From Microglena sp. YARC (lineage: Eukaryota; Chlorophyta; Chlorophyceae; Chlamydomonadales; Chlamydomonadaceae): a stretch of 64,000 nucleotides of DNA. The position numbers were made by a program, and so were the translations under genes. Below the pieces are notes generated by a model. The model was not told where the DNA came from and did no database searches. It saw only the letters and a list, made by a program, of their open reading frames with translations. Shown piece by piece: positions 23,917 to 31,595 of the stretch (positions within the stretch are counted from its first letter, which is position 1; each line of letters starts with the position of its first letter). The stretch covers positions 15,446,268-15,510,267 of the forward strand of contig CM039462.1 in assembly GCA_022414725.1 (NCBI GenBank). Direction: 5' to 3'.

Positions 23917-26900
23917 TAGACATAATCTCCCCGCCCCTCCTGTGCTCAGGAGTTAAACAGTTCTACGGCCTTGTGGGTGAAGAAGGCACTCGTGGAGCAG
24001 CTTTGGGGTCAGAGAGTGTCCCTGGTGCAGATGGGCTGGTTGCATGTTCTGGTGCTGCAGAGGATGGGGAAGAGAAGGCCAAAACATTTCGCCAAAAGGT
24101 CGAGAAGCTGTTGAAGCTCATTGCCAGTGTCTCCTTTCATCAGGTGAGTTAACAATGTCATAGCCAGTGTTTCTTTCCAACGGGTGATTTATCAATGTTT
24201 TCTTCGTGCGACGCGTCCTTAATTGAGTGACTAGGTGCAACCCCAGTACAACGCGCTGCCCCCCGGACCCCGCAGAGCGCTAAGTGCGGAGCCCGGGGGG
24301 GTGGGGGGGTGGGGTGCATATCTGACAAGTTTAGCCGGCTCCATGCCTTGCCATGCAGTGGCGACGCGTCGCACAAAAATGTGTTAGTGCTTGTCCTGAG
24401 TGCAAGCAAACGGGCTGCCCCCCTCAACCTCACGCCTCTTAATTAGGCGTGCAATTTATTATGTATTTATTTCATCAGGCCAGGCCCATGCTTTTCTTGA
24501 AGGTGCTGTAATTAAGTGCAGAATGTAATCACAGCCATCTGCGCGTGCAATGTCAAGGGGGAGACCGTGTGCAATGTTAAGTGGCTGGCAACTCAACCAA
24601 CTGCTGCTATCCGTCCACCACACCACACCACCCTACCCCACCCCACACCATCCCACACCACACCACACCACACCATTCTACCCCACACCACCCCTCCCAC
24701 CCAGGCAGTTGTTTTCTGCAACCACAGGCCTCAAGCTGAGTGGCTGGCAACTTGACCGACTGCTGCTATCCGTCCCCCACACCACACCACACTACCCCAT
24801 CCCACCCCATCCCACACCACACCACACCCCATCCCACCCTACCACACCACACCCCATCCCACCCCACCCACCCACCCACCCAGGCAGTTGTTTTCTGCAA
24901 CCACAAGCCTCAAGCTGAGTGGCTGGCAACTCGACTGACTGCTGCTGGCTATCCGTCTGCATACCTGTCAGGAGCTAGACCACAGAATGAGCGAATGGAG
25001 GCCATGGAAGCTGTTAGAGGATTCCAGCTCAGGGTGAGGAATTCACTTCTTGTTTTTTTAGGAATTAGTGAGGAAGTTAGACAGAGGATTGGGAGTGAGG
25101 GGGTGGGCTGCTGGCTCTTCGTCCCTCTATCTTTCAGGAGCTAGATCACAGAATGAGCGAATGGAGGCCATGGAAGCTGTAAGAGGATTCCAGCTCAGGG
25201 TGAGGAATTCCCTTTTTTTTTTTTTTAGGAATCAATGAGGAAGTTAGACAGAGGATTGGGGGTGCGGGGGTGGGCTGCTGGCTCTTCGTCCGCCGCATAT
25301 CTTTCAGGAGCTAGATCACAGAATGAGCAAATGGAGGCCATGGAATGAGAGGATTCCAACTTGGGGTGAGGAATTCACTTTTTGTTTTTAGGAAATCACT
25401 GGTTTTCGTTTTATTTTTGGAGGAATTAGTGAGGAAGGCAGACAGAGGGTTTGAGGTGAGGGTTCGGGGTGAGCTGCTGGCTCTTCGTCCGCGTATCTTT
25501 CGGGAGCTAGATCACAGAATAAGCGCATGGAGGCCATGGAAGCTGTGAGAGGATTCCAGCTCAGAGCTGTGAGAGGAATTCACTTTTTTTGTTTTTTGGG
25601 GTTTCACTGGTTTTGTATTTTATTTCTGGAGGAATTTACTTGGTTTGTATTTTTCAGTGATGCGTTGCCATCCTGTCGCTGCATGGCGACACATGGGTCT
25701 GGCTAGACTAGTCAGAAATGGTCCCCCCCCCCCCCCCCCCCAGGTTCCTCACGGAGCCCCTGAGGTTCAGGGTTCAGTGCATCGCTCAATTTGCGACACG
25801 TCGCACGAAAATACAACAATTGAGGAATTAGTGAGGAAGGTGGACAGTGGGTTGGGGGGGAGGGTTGGGATTGGGCTGCTGGATCTCTGCGTGCATACCT
25901 GTCTGCATACCTGTCTGCATAACTGTCCGCATTCCTGTTTGCATACCTGTCCCCATACCTGTCCGCATACCTGTCAGGAGCTTCACCACAGAATGAATGG
26001 AGTGAATGGAGGCCATGGAGGCTTGCTGATTTTGTTTTTGAGTAGTCAAATTTGATATGAAGTTTGCTTCGGATTGTGTGAACTTGGAGGAAGTGGATGA
26101 ACTTAGGAGGAAGTTGATTTAAGGTTGGCATTTTACATGGAGGTGATAGGTTGGATCTCTCGTATCCACGATAAGCATGAGTCGGGAACGGTGATATAAT
26201 ATCATATGATATCATGTCACCATATGATGTCATATGATGCCGGCAGTCTAACTAGGCTAAAGTTACCATTTAGAGACAACATCATATGATTTCATTTGTA
26301 TGATATCATATGATGTCATACTCACCTTTGGCCAATATTATATGATATGCCGATTCCTAAGCATGTGTGTCCTTGCTTGCGTGAGTCCGGACTCAACCCC
26401 GGCCCATGGGTAAACTACAAGCGAGATCACTCTACAAAGCAAATGCTTGTTAAGTGTGGATGCACCATTTGTCTTCAATTTTATATCAACATGACCACTC
26501 CTTCAGCTGGGCTTTGACAAGCTGACGAGGATTCCAATTCAGGGTTTAGGGTTCAAGGCTTTGACAAGCTGAAGAGGATTCCAATTTAGGGTTCAGGGTT
26601 TAAGGCTTTGACAAGCTTAAGAGGATTCCAATTCAGGGTTTAGGGTTTAGGGCTTTGACAAGCTTTTAGGGTTCGGAGGGGGGGTCTTAGCTCCTTATGG
26701 CTAATAGCCCTAAAATAAATCCCGGATTTTTAGCCCTAACTAGAAGTAAAGAGAAGAGAAATAGCACGTCGTCGTGGCACGGCTAGAAGTGGCTAGAAGC
26801 GGAACACGACGGTAACAGAGGGATGAGAGTACGAGTAGCAGGTCTGGCAGGAACAGTACAAGTGTGCAACAAGAGCTTAGGCAGGCAGTATAGGATATCT

Positions 26901-29900
26901 GTCATCTGCGAATTGGTCGAAGCCTCTGATATTATCGGTAGCTAATTGTTGCATTCCGTCGCTCAGGAATTCTCATTCGTGAATGGCAACCGTTTCCAAT
27001 CCACCCAAGTCTTGGTGCGTGAGTGGTACTTGGCACTGCTGCATGATGATGATGACTTTGGTGAGAAGGATTTGGTTGGGGGGGAGAAGGTGGAACTGAG
27101 GAGTAGCCCACGCATTGCAAGCAGCGCAGCAAGATTTCTGTGCCCCAACAGGACAGGGCATGGTTTTTGTGGCATAGAGTTTGGACAGGCCCATCCATGA
27201 TTTTTGCCATATTCTGTGATGTAATCACACACTTATTTCCCTCCAATTTAACCTGTTGATATAATAATACGGCGATCTCCGTTTGCTCCCGCAGTTATGA
27301 GCTACTTCATCATGAACTCATGATGGTCCGATCATACACAATTGCCATAAAGGTTAGTAGGATGCATAACAACACTCTTCTACACACGTGGCACTTTTCT
27401 GGGTTGTTCTGGCTAGGTTTGGCTCAATTAGCTGTTACTATTAGGGCTAATTTAGTTAATAGCACTTATAGAGCTAATTTTGTTCGGCGTTAGCCCTAAC
27501 CTCTGAAGCCTACAAGCTTAAGAGGATTCCAATTCAGGGTGGGGCGTTTGTGAGGAAGGTGGATAGAGGTTTGGGGTAAAGGGTTGGGGTGAGTTAAGGT
27601 TAAGGTTGAACAGAGGGTTGGGATGGGCTGAGGTTTGGTTTGGGTTGGGCACAGTGTTGGGGCTGAGGCTTGGGGTGGGCTGAGTGTTTTTGTTTGGGCA
27701 AAGTGTTGGGGCTGAGGGTTGGGGTGGGCTGAGGGTTGGGTTGGGCGGAGTGTTGGGGCTGAGGGTTGGGGTGAGTTGAGGTGTGGGTTGGATAGAGAGT
27801 TGGGGGTGAGTTGAGGTGAGTTGAAGTGTGGGTTGGATAGAGTTTTGGGGTGAGTTGAGGTTTGGGTTGGATAGAGTGTTGGGCTGAGCGTTGGGGTGGG
27901 CTGAGGGTTGGGTTGGATAAAGAGTTGGGGTGAGTTGAGGTGTGGGTTGGATGTATGGTTGATGCGTGGGTTGGATAGAGGGGTGGGGTGGGGGTGGGTC
28001 GGACAGAGGGTTGGGGTGTGTTGAGGTTTGGGTTAGACAGTGGGCTGGGGTGAATTGAGGTGTGGGTTGGATAGAGGGATAAAGGGATATGATGTTGTAT
28101 GATATTGTATACAATCGTATACCATATTGTATGATATTGTTTACAACTGTATAAAATATTGTATGATGTTGTACGATATTGTACTTGAGAACCCTATGCA
28201 TGTCTGGGATTATGGTCAGTGTAACACGAACTCAGCCCCCCTGTCAGTAAAACGATTGTTTGAGGTTCAGTGCATCAAACTTTTTTATGTCCAGCCCTTC
28301 CTGTCATGGTTGGGCAAGTCCCTTCAGCATATTTGGCCTACCCCCGGACTGTAACATGTAACTACACAACAATCCTGAAATCAGGCTTGAGTAGCAAAAG
28401 TAATTACTCAACCTCCAGTGGTTAACAGGTTTATTGGTGAATGTTCGTTTGGTCGAGGGTTGGTATCTCCCACCGACCCTAAGTGCGCCTACTCTTTTGT
28501 AGAAGTGGCAACGCCATATGAACTGAATTCTCGGTGTCGCTGGTTTGTGCAAGGAGACCCACCTCCTGGGTTGACATTCCTTTCACAAATTCAACAAAAA
28601 ACTCGCCTCAAACCCCTAAACCTGAAATAAAAACACTGCCCCCTATCCCCCTCCCCCCGCCGCCTCAGGTCCTGGTGTCCACTGATGTGGTTGCAAGAGG
28701 AGTCGATCTAGACCGTGTCAACCTGGTGGTCAATCTGGACCTCCCGTATGACTCGGCTACTTACGTACACAGGTGAGTAGGTACCTAGCCTAGTTGACTA
28801 CCCCTTGGACTGTATCATACATAGACATGAATCAGTGCTTGGCACTGTTTGACTTGGTAATGCTTGTTTGAGGTTGGGCAAGTTGCCTTAGCCTAGTTGG
28901 CTACCACTTGGTCTACATCATGCAGACATGAAGCACTGCTTGGCACTGTTTGACTTGGTATTGGTAAACTAGTAGTCCATCCTATCATATATAACTAGGG
29001 ACCGGCATGTCATATGATGTAGACCAAAGGCGAGTATGATATCATACACACTGCATCATATGATATTGTGTAAAATGGTAACTTAAGCCTCGTCAGACTC
29101 CCAATATCATATGATGACATGGTATCATATGATGTCCTATTGCCGTTCCCTACTGGTGAAATATGGATGTAGCCCTCCTATGTCTTTTGTGACCAGGTTT
29201 TTTTACCGCCCTCGATGTAGCAGAGACTCCACTGTTACACTGGAGGTGCCGCGAGGTGCCGCAGTCCCTTAAGCCTATTCGGCCTACCTCTGGACTGTAA
29301 CATACTTTTGTACCCCAGTAACAACCTGAAAACCTGCTACCACAGGCGGCTAGCATACCACAGAGCGCCTGGGCGTGGTTAGCTGTCCTGCGTCGCCATG
29401 CAGCAACGAACTGTCGATGCGTAGTTGGAAAAAGTGAACTACCAAGAGAACAATATATAAATGAATGCGTAAAAAATAAATAAGTAGAATAAATAAAAAT
29501 GAACTACCAAGGTTACTATTAACAAAACAAAACAAAAAAACGAACTAACATAAGAACAATATACAAATAAAATGAATACAACTAGTGCCCACTCCAAGGT
29601 CCTCTTGCTTTCCTTACTTGGGCCTACCTCTGGGCTGTAACATACATTTATACCCCAGCAACAACCTGAAAACCTGCTACCACAGGCCTGCTAGCATACC
29701 ACAGAGCGCCTGGGCATGGTTGGCTGTCTAGTGCCCACTCCAAGGTCCTCTTGCTTCTTTCTTCGTCTGCTCACTGCAAGTCAATTAGTCATGCCTAACA
29801 ATTAAATAGTTTGCCTTATTACCAGGCATGGGGTTGAGGGGACCAGCCCGTTTGCTTGCACTGGGGCCAACCACCAATGCCTAGGGAATGGCAATATGAT

Positions 29901-31492
29901 GTCATGTCATCATATGATATCATATGATGCCGGCTATCTGACGAGGCTAAAGTTGCTATGTATATACAATACCATATGATGCAATTTGTATAATATCATA
30001 TGATGTCATACTCGCCTTTGGTCAACATCATGGTACGCCGGTCCCTATTTATATGTAGCCCTACCAAAGAATGTCGTGTGTTCATCTATGTATGTGTGGA
30101 CTGTGTGCTGGTGGTGGTGGAGCGTATGTGGTTTTTTTTCAAGTTTGTGTTTGTGAAACATGTGTGCAGGTGGAGAAGAGTATGCGTATATCTATGTGCA
30201 TGTGTATGTGTCATATGATATGCTGGTCCCTACCAATCCTAACAAAGGAAATTGTGCTGCAATTGTAGGGTTGGGCGAACAGGCCGTTTTGGCACGCGTG
30301 GTGTGAGTATCTCCCTTGTCACCGCATCTGAGTTGCTGAACCTCCAGGCGTACTTAACAGAGGCTAGCGGTGGAGAAGCCACTCCACTTCCTGATGTGTT
30401 GCCAGATGATCTGTACTCATACAAGTTGACATCTGATTGGGAGAAGGAAGCCTTTGAAAAGCTGAAGGCTGCTCCAAAAGCAGAGGCCCCCCCAGAAGAA
30501 TACAAACCCAAGGGGGACCAGGACAAGAAGGGAGAAGACCCCCTTCAGGAGGTAGAGGCAGCAGATGAGGGTGGTGCAGCAGCTGCTGTTCCGCCACTCA
30601 CATACCCAGATACAAGGAGCAGGTGAGATGGTGTCAAAGCTTCATATTTCCATGCTTCTGTTCTAGGTAATGATAACGCCTGGTGGGGCGTGATATTATA
30701 GAAGCCCCGTCTTCCGGCGGTAGGGAACAACTTTACCTGGACAAAGCTACCATGGCGGTTGACAGCGACCGCGAACACTGAAGCGTATCCGTAGGGATTA
30801 GAACACAGCACCTACTTCGTTCGAGGAGCTCTGCTATTGAGCCATTCGTCGAAACGGAGATGCTTCTGTTCTACATTAGGGCTGTTTATCTGTTGAGCAA
30901 TAGGTGGATGAGTGCTTGCTGAGTGATGTGTATGACGCCGCTCCCATAACCCTGTACAAGTTGCAGGTGAGGTGCTGTCAAAGCTTCATATTTCCATATG
31001 CTTCAGTTCTACATTAGGGCTGGTTATCTGTTGAACAATAGGCTTGTGAGTGCTTGCCAAGTGTTGTGTACGCTGCCCCTCACATACCCAGATACAAGTA
31101 GCAGGTGAGGTGGTGTCAAAGACAATTGTGAATTCTTACGTCTTGCAACGGGGTGTGAAGTTAAGGGAGCCTTCCAGTTCAATTGTTCTGGGGAAGGCTA
31201 CCGTGGGTTTTGTTTTCGCAGACTGCTACTGTAGCTGGTGCTGTCAAAGCTTCCTATTGCTATGCTTATATTCTATTATACTATATTGCTGTGCATCTGT
31301 TATATTATATTATATTATATTATATTATATTATATTATATTATATTATATTATACCGACCTACCTACCTCCTCACTCACTCACTCACTTACCTACCTACC
31401 TACTTGCCTACTTACCTACTTACCAACCTACCTACCTCCTCACATACTTGCTTACATACTTACTGACTGACTGACTGACTGACTGACTGACT

Positions 31493-31524
<32 letters not shown>

Positions 31525-31564
31525 TACTGACTTACTGACTTACTGACTTACTTACTTACTTACA

Positions 31565-31595
<31 letters not shown>

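Noticed and set aside
26525..26665. Plant-type telomere-like GGGTTTAGGGTTTAGGG
   Set aside because: Only two or three TTTAGGG words inside a 50-bp tandem unit; not an interstitial telomere.
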